From the NCBI GenBank assembly GCA_021802655.1, contig JAJZRP010000008.1, positions 1-53,791 of the forward strand: a DNA stretch of 53,791 nucleotides, given 5' to 3'. The position numbers and the translations under genes were made by a program. This DNA is from Pseudomonadota bacterium. Its GTDB lineage: Bacteria; Pseudomonadota; Gammaproteobacteria; Burkholderiales; JABEVD01. This document shows positions 1 to 10,404 of this stretch, piece by piece. Numbering within the stretch: position 1 is the first letter of the stretch; the number at the start of each line of letters is the position of its first letter. The notes beneath the pieces were generated by a model, which worked only from the letters and a program-made list of their open reading frames with translations, had not been told where the DNA came from and did not search any database.

Positions 1-622
1 CCGCCTCTTTTGTCGGCCAGCCACGAAGCGCAAAAAAGATCGCCAGCAGCAAACAGGAGGAAATACCGGCAATTTCCGAAATAAACGATAGCCCGAACGC
101 CGCCAGATAGAGAAGCGGAGCCAGCCGGTAATCCCTTGTGATCCGTGCCGCCTCGCCCAATTTCTGGTCGATAGCATTTGTTGCCAGCTGCCCTCCGATT
201 TTCGACACATGTTGCCATAACTTGTGGAATACGATGGAAATTACCAGGAAATTTCCTGTGTACAGGCTGGCTGCCACCTTTGCTTCGGGATGCAATAGAT
301 ACTCTGCCAACAAGCCTGTCGGGAAAGGGACGAATGTGACAACGAGCAGCAGCAGACCATTCCAGTAAAGGAGAGGAGGGTCGGCTTTTCGGACCTGGGT
401 GAATATCAGGTGGTGGTGCGCCCAGATGACGAAGATCGTGACGAAACTGATGAAAAAGGCCAGATAAGCCGGCCAGAGCGAGAAAAGCGCGTGCCACATT
501 CCACGGTCTGAGACTTCTGCATGACTCGGCACCTTGATCTCGAGCACAAGGAGCGTGATGGCGATGGCGAAGACGCCATCGCTGAATGCCTCGATTCTCC
601 CGGTTTCTTTTTCTTCTCGCAT
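1..622 (-). CDS. TMEM175/DUF1211-family membrane protein (3' end outside window)
   Basis: The reading frame starts at the ATG at 622 and runs off the left edge, so about 207 residues are visible and the C-terminus is missing. Near the N-terminus is the motif RIEAFSDGVFAIAIT, the hallmark of the TMEM175 family, followed by several hydrophobic segments (LLVLEI, YLAFFISFVTIFVIW, LLLLVVTFVPFP). Bacterial members are described as potassium-permeable channels of the inner membrane. A GAGG lies about 11 bases before this ATG; an in-frame ATG at 631 is too close to it. The gene follows the TolC-family gene on the same strand with a gap of about 110 bases. The family is fairly sure; the ion carried is inferred. 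Confidence 0.8.
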   Translation of the reverse strand, partial: MREEKETGRIEAFSDGVFAIAITLLVLEIKVPSHAEVSDRGMWHALFSLWPAYLAFFISFVTIFVIWAHHHLIFTQVRKADPPLLYWNGLLLLVVTFVPFPTGLLAEYLLHPEAKVAASLYTGNFLVISIVFHKLWQHVSKIGGQLATNAIDQKLGEAARITRDYRLAPLLYLAAFGLSFISEIAGISSCLLLAIFFALRGWPTKEA

Positions 623-734
623 TAAATGCATTGCCTCGCGCTTGTGCTTGTGCGATTTAATCCAACGGACACATGATGCTACTTACGCGTGAATTGGCGT
701 TCCTGGCGTACAGCAATAGGTAAAATCATAGGCC

Positions 735-2066
735 CTAATGCAGGGCATGGTTCACTTCGACGAGATCGGATTCCTGCAGGGAACCTGAAGCGGCCTTGAG
801 TTTCAGTTCGGAGAGGAGGTAGTCGTATCTCGCCTTGTAGAGATCGCGCTTGGCGGAATAGAGCTGCTGTTGTGCATTGAGGACGTCGACCGCGGTCCTC
901 ACCCCGACTTCCTGCCCGAGTTTGGTGGAATCGAGTGAGGTTTTGCTCGAGATCAGTGCCTGTTCGAGCGCCTTCACCTGGGCCATGCCGCTGGCGACGC
1001 CGAGGAAAGCCTGGCGGGTATTCAGTTCCGCGTTCCTGCGCGCGTTTTCCTCTTCATCCCTGGATTTCTCGAGATTCGCCGCAGCCTCCCTGGTCTGCGA
1101 ACTGATCGCCCCTCCCTGATAGATCGGCATGTTCAACTGCAGCCCTATCGCGCTCGATTTCATGTTGGTTCCGACGTTGATGAGCGGCCCTCCGGTAGCG
1201 GAATTGTTGCCGTAGCTGGCCACGACGGCGAGTGTCGGGTAGTGCCCCGCACGGCGCTGCGCTACTTCCTTTTCTGCAATTTTTGCCAGAATCTGGCGGC
1301 CGACGAAGTCGAGGTTGTTTTTCAACGCTGCATCCACCCATTTCTGCACGTCGTCAGGCATGGGTGGCCTGGGCTCGAATTTCGGGTTGACGGATTCGAG
1401 ATTGTCCGGCGTTTTTCCGATCAGGGTGGCGAGTGTACGCTGTTTGACTTCGAGATCGCTCATTGCAGAGATTTCCTGCGCCGAGATCAGGTCGAATCTC
1501 GCCTGGGCCTCGTTGGTGTCTGTGATCGTCGCCGTGCCGACTTCGAAATTCTGCTTTGCCTGCTGCAATTCTTCCGAAATCGCGGCCTTCTGTGCATGGA
1601 CGAGTTCGATATTGTCCTGGGCGAGCAGGACGCCGAAATACGCCTGTGCAACCCTGATGATCAGGTCCTGTTCCGAGGCGTGAAATTGCGCTTCTGCTGC
1701 GGCGACCTGAAGGTGCGCCTCGTCGAACTGTATCCAGTTCTGCATCTGGAAAACGGGCTGGGAGAGCGAAACCGTGTAGCCGTTGGAATTGTAATTGCCG
1801 CTGCCGCCCAGAGGCAGTCCTGCCGGACCCGGTGAGGTGAGTGTCGTGTCGAAACGATTGTAGGTGGTGTTGGCGTTGAGTGCGACCGAGGGGAGCAGGA
1901 GAGAGCGGCCCTGCGGCACTTTTTCCTGCGCTGCCTGAAGCTGCGCCTGTGCCGCCAGGAAGAGCGGATCCTGACGCTTGGCAATTCCATAGATCGACAT
2001 CAGGTCCGCAGCGTGGGCTGCGGGGCTCAGGACAAGCAGCATTGCGAAAATCGGCTTCAGTGTCAT
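735..2066 (-). CDS. TolC-family type I secretion outer membrane protein
   Basis: A 443-residue protein with an N-terminal signal peptide (hydrophobic stretch ending near AAHAA) and the long alpha-helical repeat organisation of TolC: two related halves, each starting with a segment like YGIAKRQDPLFLAAQAQLQA or DAALKNNLDFVGRQILAKI, plus strand segments such as LPSVALNANTTY. TolC proteins form trimeric outer-membrane channels that dock with inner-membrane pumps for type I secretion or efflux. I prefer the ATG at 2066; the longer frame would begin with TTG at 2084. Length is as expected for the family. No pump or adaptor gene is adjacent, so the partner is unknown. It lies downstream of pcm on the same strand, a neighbourhood common in betaproteobacteria. 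Confidence 0.88.
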   Translation of the reverse strand: MTLKPIFAMLLVLSPAAHAADLMSIYGIAKRQDPLFLAAQAQLQAAQEKVPQGRSLLLPSVALNANTTYNRFDTTLTSPGPAGLPLGGSGNYNSNGYTVSLSQPVFQMQNWIQFDEAHLQVAAAEAQFHASEQDLIIRVAQAYFGVLLAQDNIELVHAQKAAISEELQQAKQNFEVGTATITDTNEAQARFDLISAQEISAMSDLEVKQRTLATLIGKTPDNLESVNPKFEPRPPMPDDVQKWVDAALKNNLDFVGRQILAKIAEKEVAQRRAGHYPTLAVVASYGNNSATGGPLINVGTNMKSSAIGLQLNMPIYQGGAISSQTREAAANLEKSRDEEENARRNAELNTRQAFLGVASGMAQVKALEQALISSKTSLDSTKLGQEVGVRTAVDVLNAQQQLYSAKRDLYKARYDYLLSELKLKAASGSLQESDLVEVNHALH

Positions 2067-2139
2067 AAAGTGTCTTACCGGCAATGTAAATAAGACGATT
2101 CTAATATACTTCCTGTCCTTTTTACATCATTCTTGCTTT

Positions 2140-2793
2140 TCAGAACTCGAATTTCTGCGCTCTGAGGGCATTTTTCAGCGGCTGAACCCGGGTTTCGAAA
2201 AGATCTTCCGTATGCCAGGATTCCTTCCCGATGCGCGTGACAAGGGTGGCCTTCATGACGGGATCTTCTCCGACTACGGCGAGAAGCCTTCCTCCGAGAT
2301 GAAGCTCCCTCTGGAATTCCTCAGGCAAAACCGGGGTCGATCCGGTCAGCACGATGACGTCATAAGGTCCGTGCAAGCCCCATCCCTTCGATCCGTCGCC
2401 GACCTCGAGCGTGACGTTCCCGACATGATGAGCCTTGAGGTTTTTTTCAGCCATGGCCGAAAGTTCCGGAACGATCTCGACGCTGTAAACATGCTGGCCA
2501 TGGTTTGCGAGAAGCGCGGTCATGTAGCCGCTGCCGCTGCCGATTTCGAGCACCCTGTCGGATTTTCTGAGGCGGATTGCCTGAAGGATTTTCGCCTCGA
2601 GCTTCGGGGGCAGCATGGCTTCGCCGAATCCCAGCGGAATTTCGATGTCGGCGAGGGCGAGTTCCCGGTAGGCTGCCGGGACATATTCTTCCCGCTTTGC
2701 TTCGAAAAGCAGGTCAAGTACGGTTTTGTCGAGAATATTCCACGGTCTGATCTGCTGTTCGACCATGTTGTAGCGCGCCTTTTCGAAATCCAT
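2140..2793 (-). CDS. pcm: Protein-L-isoaspartate O-methyltransferase
   Basis: This 217-residue protein is a class I SAM-dependent methyltransferase that repairs isoaspartyl residues in damaged proteins. The SAM-binding motif VLEIGSGSGYMTALLA and the upstream segment PLGFGEAMLPPKLEAKILQA match the Pcm family. The N-terminus MDFEKARYNMVEQQIRPW is typical of the proteobacterial form. The start at 2793 is chosen over an ATG at 2823 because GGGAG lies about six bases upstream of it. The family also includes divergent members lacking activity; nothing here shows a missing core motif, but the substrate is not proven. It is divergent from thiC, with about 165 bases between the starts. Confidence 0.9.
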   Translation of the reverse strand: MDFEKARYNMVEQQIRPWNILDKTVLDLLFEAKREEYVPAAYRELALADIEIPLGFGEAMLPPKLEAKILQAIRLRKSDRVLEIGSGSGYMTALLANHGQHVYSVEIVPELSAMAEKNLKAHHVGNVTLEVGDGSKGWGLHGPYDVIVLTGSTPVLPEEFQRELHLGGRLLAVVGEDPVMKATLVTRIGKESWHTEDLFETRVQPLKNALRAQKFEF

Positions 2794-2895
2794 CGTCACT
2801 CCCGTTGCATTTGAATCTTCCAACTATAACCAATCCCTGTCCAGACAGTCCAGTATAGTGCAGCAAATCTTGCTTTTGTCGCCGATTTGAAGTAG

Positions 2896-4791
<1,896 letters not shown>

Positions 4792-5607
4792 ATGGACGCC
4801 GTTATTCTATTCAAGGCCCTCGTGCTCGGCATAGTGGAAGGGCTCACGGAGTTTTTGCCTGTCTCCAGCACGGGGCATCTCATCATCGTCGGGCAACTGC
4901 TCGATTTCAACGACGAGCGGGGGAAGGTTTTCGAGATCGTGATCCAGCTCGGGGCGATCCTCGCCGTCTGCTGGGAATACCGGGAGAAAATCTTCACGGT
5001 GACGTCCACCCTTTCCACGAGCCCCGTTTCGAGGCGCTTCATCATCAATCTGATGATCGCCTTCGCCCCGGCGGCAGTCCTCGGCCTGATCTTCATCAAG
5101 AAAATCAAGGAATATCTGTTCAATCCGGAGTCGGTTGCGATCGCTTTCATCGTCGGGGGAATATTGATCCTGTGGGCCGAAAGAAGGCAGCACAGGATAC
5201 GGATAGAAGCAGTGGATGAAATGGGATGGCTGGATGCGCTGAAGATCGGCATGGCTCAGTCCTTCGCGCTGATCCCCGGGACTTCCCGTTCGGGGGCGAC
5301 GATCATAGGCGGGCTTTTCTTCGGCCTCAACAGGAAATCGGCGACGGAATTCTCCTTTTTTCTCGCCATTCCGACCATGTTCGCAGCGACTTTCTACGAT
5401 CTTTACAAGAACTGGGGGATACTCCATGCGAGCGATTTCGATGTCTTCGCAGTCGGCTTCGTTTCGGCTTTCATTTCCGCCTTCTTCGCGGTCAGGGGGC
5501 TGCTGCGCTATATCTCCAACCACGATTTCACGCTTTTCGCCTGGTACAGGGTCGTTTTCGGAATCGTTCTGCTCGGCGCGGCCCACTTCGGCCTGGTGAA
5601 ATGGTAG
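4792..5607 (+). CDS. uppP: Undecaprenyl-diphosphate phosphatase
   Basis: A 271-residue polytopic inner-membrane enzyme that dephosphorylates undecaprenyl diphosphate, recycling the lipid carrier of peptidoglycan and other envelope polymers; high dosage gives bacitracin resistance in other species. Both signature motifs are intact: [15 protein letters not shown] near residues 17-31 and [13 protein letters not shown] near residue 163. About eight hydrophobic segments can be counted. The ATG immediately follows the thiC stop codon with no gap and no own Shine-Dalgarno in a spacer, which points to coupled translation. The pairing with thiC has no obvious functional reason. It converges on the rhodanese gene. 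Confidence 0.96.
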   Translation: MDAVILFKALVLGIVEGLTEFLPVSSTGHLIIVGQLLDFNDERGKVFEIVIQLGAILAVCWEYREKIFTVTSTLSTSPVSRRFIINLMIAFAPAAVLGLIFIKKIKEYLFNPESVAIAFIVGGILILWAERRQHRIRIEAVDEMGWLDALKIGMAQSFALIPGTSRSGATIIGGLFFGLNRKSATEFSFFLAIPTMFAATFYDLYKNWGILHASDFDVFAVGFVSAFISAFFAVRGLLRYISNHDFTLFAWYRVVFGIVLLGAAHFGLVKW

Positions 5608-5615
5608 TTCTTGTT

Positions 5616-5634
5616 CAGGGCTTCCTTAGCCCTG
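5616..5634. terminator. Possible bidirectional hairpin between uppP and the rhodanese gene
   Basis: A perfect 7-bp stem (CAGGGCT, 5-base loop, AGCCCTG) lies between two convergent genes and includes the rhodanese stop codon. No T-run follows on either strand, so intrinsic termination is doubtful. Confidence 0.3.
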
Positions 5635-6072
5635 TTCCCACGGGAGGTCGGCGAAGCGCCATCCGTTCAACTTGCCGCGGTGGGCATGCTGATCCTTGTC
5701 TCCTTCGAAACCTTCCAGGACGTTGTAGCATTCGGTATATCCGGCCTGGGCGGCTGCCGCCGCAGCGCTATGGGAGCGGTGGCCGGAGCGGCATATGAAG
5801 AGCACCAGCGCTTCCCTGTCCACCTGTTGCAGAAGCTGGCTGAGGAAATGGGGATTGGGCTGCATGCCGGGGTAGCTCAGCCACTCGATATGAATGCTGC
5901 CAGGGATCCTTCCCACCCAGTCGTATTCCGCACGGGTTCTGACGTCGACCAGCCTGGCTCCGGGCGCCTCCCTGAAAATGGAATAGGCTTCCCCCGGGAG
6001 CAGTGCGCCTTCATAAGGCAGCCCGGCTCCCCGCTCTCTCGCCCTGCCGAGTATTTCGCTGATATGGCCCAT
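5626..6072 (-). CDS. Rhodanese-like domain protein
   Basis: A single rhodanese domain of about 148 residues. The substrate-binding loop CRSGHRS carries the expected catalytic cysteine, and the preceding segments ARLVDVRTRAEYDWVGRIPG and IEWLSYPG are typical of single-domain sulfurtransferases. Such proteins carry persulfide sulfur, but the acceptor cannot be told from sequence. There is no signal peptide, so it is probably cytoplasmic. I chose the ATG at 6072 (MGHISEIL); the longer frame begins with a TTG at 6099. The gene diverges from the cation-efflux gene with about 47 bases between starts and converges on uppP. Confidence 0.85.
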   Translation of the reverse strand: MGHISEILGRARERGAGLPYEGALLPGEAYSIFREAPGARLVDVRTRAEYDWVGRIPGSIHIEWLSYPGMQPNPHFLSQLLQQVDREALVLFICRSGHRSHSAAAAAAQAGYTECYNVLEGFEGDKDQHAHRGKLNGWRFADLPWEQG

Positions 6073-6119
6073 GAGCGTCTCGCTGTTAAAAACATGCAAA
6101 TGAAGATATTCTTTCTAAC

Positions 6120-7280
6120 ATGATAGACCCAAACCAGATCACTCGGGAAGCCGATTCGACCCGTTATCGGGCTGCGCGCAAAAGCACCCTGATCAGCATT
6201 GCCGTGAATCTTCTGCTGACCCTGCTGCAGATCGTCGTGGGTTTTTTCGGGCGTTCGCAGGCATTGATGGCGGACGGGCTGCATTCGTTCTCCGACCTGC
6301 TTTCGGATTTTTTGGTGCTCGCCGCCAACCGCCATGGCAACAGGAGTGCGGACGAAGACCATCCCTACGGGCATGCCAGGATAGAAACCGCGACCACCCT
6401 GATCCTCGGCATCATGATGGGCGTGATGGGACTCGCCCTGCTCTATGCCGCAGGTTCCCGCCTGCAGCATCCCCAGCAGATACAGCAGGTTCATGTCATG
6501 ACCTTGTGGATCGCATTGACTACCCTGCTCGCCAAGGAACTGCTGTTCCGCTACATGATCGCCGTGGCGAAACGCGTGCGCTCCCAGATGCTGGTCGCCA
6601 ATGCCTGGCATTCCAGGTCCGATGCCGCGTCCTCCCTCGTCGTTTCCGTGGGCATAGCGGGCAATCTTGCAGGCTATGCCTTTCTCGATCTCCTGGCTGC
6701 CGCGCTGGTGGCATTCATGATTGTGCGCATGGGTTGGCAGCTTGGGTTCGAGGCTTTCAGCGAACTGGTCGATACCGGGCTTTCCGAAGAGGATCTTGCC
6801 GAAATCCGCGCTACCATCGAAGCGACCCCGGGCGTAATCGGTCTGCACGAACTGAGAACCAGAAGAATGGGCAACCAGGCGCTTGTCGATGCTCATATCC
6901 TGGTCGATCCCAGGATCAGCGTCTCGGAAGGCCATTTTATCGCTGAATCGGCAAGAAGTCGCGTGCTCGGGCACCACGACGTGCTCAGTGTCATGGTGCA
7001 TGTCGATCCCGAAGACGATTCTCACAGGAAGCCGAGCCTTCATCTCCCCGGCAGGGAGCAGTTGCTGACGGTCATCCGCAAAAGACTCGAGGTGGACCCT
7101 GAAAGAGTCGTCCTGCATTATCTCGACGGCATGGTCGATGCGGAAATTTTCGTGCCTGCAGGATTTCCGGAAGACGAGACCATGGAAAAAAGGATTCCTC
7201 CCCTGCTGGAAGACTATCCGTATTTCCATTCCATCCGCATGCACAAAATCGGTGCCGGAATGGGCAAAAACGCTCCATGA
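6120..7280 (+). CDS. Cation diffusion facilitator family transporter
   Basis: A 386-residue inner-membrane divalent metal/proton antiporter. Membrane segments begin at residue 24 (TLISIAVNLLLTLLQIVVGF). The second segment carries the metal-site pattern DGLHSFSDLLSD (residues 52-63), followed by the conserved HPYGHARIE. The C-terminal cytoplasmic domain (from about residue 210) has the usual LRTRRMGNQALVDAHILVDP fold. It is longer than the typical 300-residue member, with an extra region after residue 300 that continues the ferredoxin-like domain, apparently as a second copy (VDAEIFVPAGFPEDE). Metal specificity (Zn, Fe, Co, Mn) cannot be assigned. Shine-Dalgarno is weak. Confidence 0.88.
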   Translation: MIDPNQITREADSTRYRAARKSTLISIAVNLLLTLLQIVVGFFGRSQALMADGLHSFSDLLSDFLVLAANRHGNRSADEDHPYGHARIETATTLILGIMMGVMGLALLYAAGSRLQHPQQIQQVHVMTLWIALTTLLAKELLFRYMIAVAKRVRSQMLVANAWHSRSDAASSLVVSVGIAGNLAGYAFLDLLAAALVAFMIVRMGWQLGFEAFSELVDTGLSEEDLAEIRATIEATPGVIGLHELRTRRMGNQALVDAHILVDPRISVSEGHFIAESARSRVLGHHDVLSVMVHVDPEDDSHRKPSLHLPGREQLLTVIRKRLEVDPERVVLHYLDGMVDAEIFVPAGFPEDETMEKRIPPLLEDYPYFHSIRMHKIGAGMGKNAP

Positions 7281-7349
7281 TGGGGCGCACCCTTAATTCA
7301 CATAAGCCCGGAAACTTGTGGCACAATTAGAGAATTGCGTTTTGGGCCT

Positions 7350-7365
7350 TGGCATGCATTGTGCT
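7350..7365 (+). promoter_or_regulatory. Sigma-54 (-24/-12) promoter for glnA
   Basis: The element TGGCATGCATTGTGCT has the invariant GG (7351-7352) and GC (7363-7364) separated by exactly ten bases, as required for RpoN promoters. Initiation would fall near 7376, leaving a leader of about 40 bases before glnA. It is consistent with NtrB-NtrC encoded just downstream. Clear paired NtrC operators were not found in the short upstream stretch; only a GCACC half-site near 7287 was noticed. Confidence 0.65.
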
Positions 7366-7416
7366 AGATGAACCGTCGTCAGTTTTCGTTTAATAACCAT
7401 TCTGGAGGAGAATAAT

Positions 7417-8826
7417 ATGGCTGTCGCCAACGTGTTGAAAATGATCAAAGAGAATGAAGTCAGGTTCGTCGACCTGCGCTTCACCGATACCCGCGGAAAG
7501 GAGCAGCATGTTTCGATCCCCGCCCATATCGTGAGCGAATCCTGGTTCGAAGCCGGCCACGCTTTCGATGGCTCTTCCATCGCCGGCTGGAAAGGCATCC
7601 AGGCATCCGACATGATCCTGATGCCCGATGCGGAAACCGCGAATCTCGACCCCTTCATGGAAGAATCCACCCTGATCCTGACTTGCGACGTCATCGAGCC
7701 TTCCGACGGCAAGGGGTATGACCGCGATCCGCGCTCGCTTGCAAAGCGCGGCGAAGCCTACCTCAAATCGACCGGCATTGCAGACACCGCCTATTTTGGC
7801 CCGGAACCCGAATTTTTCATTTTCGATTCAGTGACCTGGCATGCAGACATGTCGGGCAGCGCCGTCAAGATCGAATCGGAGGAAGCGGCCTGGAGTTCCA
7901 GCGAGCGCTTCGAAGCCGGCAACATCGGCCATCGTCCCGCGGTCAAGGGCGGCTATTTCCCGGTTCCTCCGGTCGATTCCTTCCAGGACATCCGCTCCGC
8001 CATGTGCCTCGCTCTCGAGGAAATGGGCGTTCCGGTCGAGGTTCATCACCATGAAGTCGCCACCGCCGGGCAATGCGAAATCGGCACCAAATTCAACACG
8101 CTGGTGCGCCGCGCAGACCAGACCCAGATACTGAAATACGTGGTTCACAACGTCGCCCATTCCTATGGCAAGACCGCGACTTTCATGCCCAAGCCAGTCG
8201 TCGGCGACAATGGTTCCGGCATGCATGTTCACCAGTCCCTGTGGAAGGATGGCAAGAACATGTTCGACGGAAACGGCTATGCCGGGCTTTCCGAGCTCGC
8301 ACTCTACTACATCGGCGGCATTATCAAGCATGCGCGCGCCCTGAATGCGATCACCAATCCCGGAACCAACTCCTACAAGCGGCTGGTTCCCGGCTTCGAG
8401 GCGCCCGTCATGCTGGCCTACTCGGCGCGCAATCGTTCCGCATCGATCCGCATTCCCTATGTGACCAACCCCAAGGCGCGCCGCATCGAGGTTCGTTTCC
8501 CCGATCCTACCGCCAACCCCTACTTCGCTTTCACCGCGATGATGATGGCGGGTCTTGACGGCATTCAGAACAAGATCCATCCGGGGGATGCAATGGACAA
8601 GAATCTGTACGATCTGCCCCCGGAAGAGGCGAAGAATATCCCCACGGTTTGCTCTTCCCTCGAAATGGCCCTCGAGTACCTCGACAAGGATCGCGAGTTC
8701 CTGACTCGCGGCGGCGTTTTCTCCAACGACATGATCGATGCCTACATCGAACTCAAGATGGAGGAGGTCACGCGCTTCCGCATGACCACGCATCCGGTCG
8801 AATTCGCGATGTACTACAGCCTGTAA
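7417..8826 (+). CDS. glnA: Glutamine synthetase, type I
   Basis: A 469-residue enzyme that makes glutamine from glutamate, ammonia and ATP, the main route of ammonium assimilation. Conserved motifs include [39 protein letters not shown] and the ATP-site segment [20 protein letters not shown]. The adenylylation loop NLYDLPPEE is present, with the modifiable tyrosine at residue 398, so control by GlnE is expected. A strong GGAGGAG lies just before the ATG. The upstream sigma-54 element and the downstream ntrB-ntrC genes point to nitrogen-dependent transcription. A strong terminator follows, separating it from the next genes. Confidence 0.98.
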   Translation: MAVANVLKMIKENEVRFVDLRFTDTRGKEQHVSIPAHIVSESWFEAGHAFDGSSIAGWKGIQASDMILMPDAETANLDPFMEESTLILTCDVIEPSDGKGYDRDPRSLAKRGEAYLKSTGIADTAYFGPEPEFFIFDSVTWHADMSGSAVKIESEEAAWSSSERFEAGNIGHRPAVKGGYFPVPPVDSFQDIRSAMCLALEEMGVPVEVHHHEVATAGQCEIGTKFNTLVRRADQTQILKYVVHNVAHSYGKTATFMPKPVVGDNGSGMHVHQSLWKDGKNMFDGNGYAGLSELALYYIGGIIKHARALNAITNPGTNSYKRLVPGFEAPVMLAYSARNRSASIRIPYVTNPKARRIEVRFPDPTANPYFAFTAMMMAGLDGIQNKIHPGDAMDKNLYDLPPEEAKNIPTVCSSLEMALEYLDKDREFLTRGGVFSNDMIDAYIELKMEEVTRFRMTTHPVEFAMYYSL

Positions 8827-8843
8827 GGCTGGCTTGAAGCAAG

Positions 8844-8876
8844 AAAGGGCGGGGTTCTCCCCGCCCTTTTTTATTT
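8844..8876 (+). terminator. Rho-independent terminator of glnA
   Basis: A perfect stem AAAGGGCGGGG / CCCCGCCCTTT with a TTCT loop is followed by TTTATTTT. It starts about 18 bases after the glnA stop codon. It should separate glnA from the DUF4124-ntrB-ntrC genes, or allow partial read-through. Confidence 0.92.
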
Positions 8877-8916
8877 TGGTGTACCATTGTGGAATGCCGC
8901 ACCGGGAAACACAGGT

Positions 8917-9315
8917 ATGAAATCGAGACTGCTCATCGCACTTTTCGGGCTGACTGCGCTTGCGTCTCATGCTGAAATCTACAAGAGCGTGGATGCGAGC
9001 GGGCATGTCACCTATTCCAATATTCCCACCAAGGGTGCGAAAAAGCTCAACATCGCGCCACTGACCACGATGCCGCCTTCAGGATCCGATGCAGGTTTCA
9101 GAGTGGACAGCCAAACGCAGAAAATGCGTGACGGGACGCGCCACAGGATACTGAACGAGGAACTCAAGGCCGAGGAAGATCGCCTTGAAGAATCCCGCAA
9201 GGCCGTGACAGATGCCGGAGGCGACGAGGCGAAAGCGAAAAAATCCCGCGACGACGTGATTCTGCACGAGAAAAACATCGAAGCGCTCAAAAGGGAAATC
9301 ACCAACCTGAAATGA
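8917..9315 (+). CDS. DUF4124 domain-containing periplasmic protein
   Basis: A 132-residue secreted protein of unknown function. It begins with a signal peptide (MKSRLLIALFGLTALASHA), followed directly by the DUF4124 motif AEIYKSVDASGHVTYSN. The rest is charged and helical (EELKAEEDRLEESRKAVT), probably a coiled coil. The start at 8917 is chosen because it opens the signal peptide; the frame extends to an ATG at 8887 without a plausible leader. Small DUF4124 proteins often sit between glnA and ntrB in betaproteobacteria, as here, but a role in nitrogen control has not been shown and would be odd for an exported protein. Confidence 0.82.
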   Translation: MKSRLLIALFGLTALASHAEIYKSVDASGHVTYSNIPTKGAKKLNIAPLTTMPPSGSDAGFRVDSQTQKMRDGTRHRILNEELKAEEDRLEESRKAVTDAGGDEAKAKKSRDDVILHEKNIEALKREITNLK

Positions 9316-9354
9316 CGCGCTCGGCCCCTCTTCCCGGCATGCCGGTCTGAAACA

Positions 9355-10404
9355 ATGACCCCTTCTCCTTTTCCCGGCCTGGATCTTCTGGCGACAGCGG
9401 TTTTGCTGCTCGACGAGAATCTGAACGTCACTTACGCCAATCTCTCGGCTGAAAACCTGATCGAGCTGAGCCAGAAACATATCGTCGGCTATTCTCTGCC
9501 CTCGTTCTTCAGCGATCCGGCGGAATTGCTCACCGCAATCGGCAAGTCCCTCTCGGACAGTGCCACCTATATCGAGCATGATCTTGTCCTGATGACGCTC
9601 GGAGGGGTCACTTTGCATCTGATGGCGAGCGTAACGCCGATCGAGTACAAGATGGCACGGATATTGCTCGAATTCCAGAAGATCGATCAGCAATTGAAGA
9701 TCGCGCGCGAGGAACGCCTGATGGATCAGAGTCAGGCCAATCGAACATTGATTAGGAACCTTGCGCACGAGATCAGGAACCCTCTGGGGGGAATCAGGGG
9801 AGCCGCTCAGTTGCTGGAGCGGGAACTGGGAGCGAAACATCTGCTCGAATATACACGGGTGATCATGAAGGAGGCGGACCGGTTGAGGTCTCTTCTGGAC
9901 CGGCTGCTTACGCCGAACAGGCCGCCTCATTACGGCGAAGTGAATATTCACGAAGTGCTGGAACGGGTCAGGAGCCTGATTCTGGCGGAGTTCCCGGAGG
10001 GCATTGCTGTCGCAAGGGAGTATGACACGAGCCTTCCGGCTTTTATCGGAGACAAGGAACAATTGATCCAGGCTGTTTTGAACATCGCAAGGAATGCCGC
10101 CCAGGCCATGCAGGGAAGGGGAAAACTGGTGCTGAGAACCAGAGTGGCTCGCCAGGTGACCATCGCCAAGAAGCGCTTCAAGCTCGCCATATCGATGCAG
10201 ATTGTCGACAATGGGCCCGGCATACCCGAGGCGATCAGGGACAGGATATTCGATCCGCTGGTATCCGGAAGGGAAGGGGGCCACGGGGTCGGCCTCACCC
10301 TGGCCCAGACCTTCGTCAACCAGCATCACGGCATGATCGAGTGTGCGAGCCAGCCGGGAAAAACATCCTTCAATATTTTGCTGCCATTGACTGAAAGTTA
10401 CTGA
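9355..10404 (+). CDS. ntrB: Nitrogen regulation sensor kinase NtrB
   Basis: A 349-residue cytoplasmic histidine kinase/phosphatase. An N-terminal PAS-type sensor domain (residues 8-110, LLATAVLLLDENLNVTYAN) precedes the dimerisation helix with NLAHEIRNPLGG, whose phosphorylated histidine is residue 138. The C-terminal ATPase domain has the N-box NIARNAAQAM, the G1 box DNGPGIPEAIRDRIFDPL and the G2 box GGHGVGL. No membrane segment is seen. In the family, PII protein switches NtrB between kinase and phosphatase towards NtrC according to glutamine. The stop codon overlaps the ntrC start by one base (TGATG). Confidence 0.95.
   Translation: MTPSPFPGLDLLATAVLLLDENLNVTYANLSAENLIELSQKHIVGYSLPSFFSDPAELLTAIGKSLSDSATYIEHDLVLMTLGGVTLHLMASVTPIEYKMARILLEFQKIDQQLKIAREERLMDQSQANRTLIRNLAHEIRNPLGGIRGAAQLLERELGAKHLLEYTRVIMKEADRLRSLLDRLLTPNRPPHYGEVNIHEVLERVRSLILAEFPEGIAVAREYDTSLPAFIGDKEQLIQAVLNIARNAAQAMQGRGKLVLRTRVARQVTIAKKRFKLAISMQIVDNGPGIPEAIRDRIFDPLVSGREGGHGVGLTLAQTFVNQHHGMIECASQPGKTSFNILLPLTESY

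Noticed and set aside
138-368. Plus-strand 76-codon frame at the left edge
   Set aside because: It lies opposite the TMEM175-family gene, which shows clear family motifs and membrane segments.
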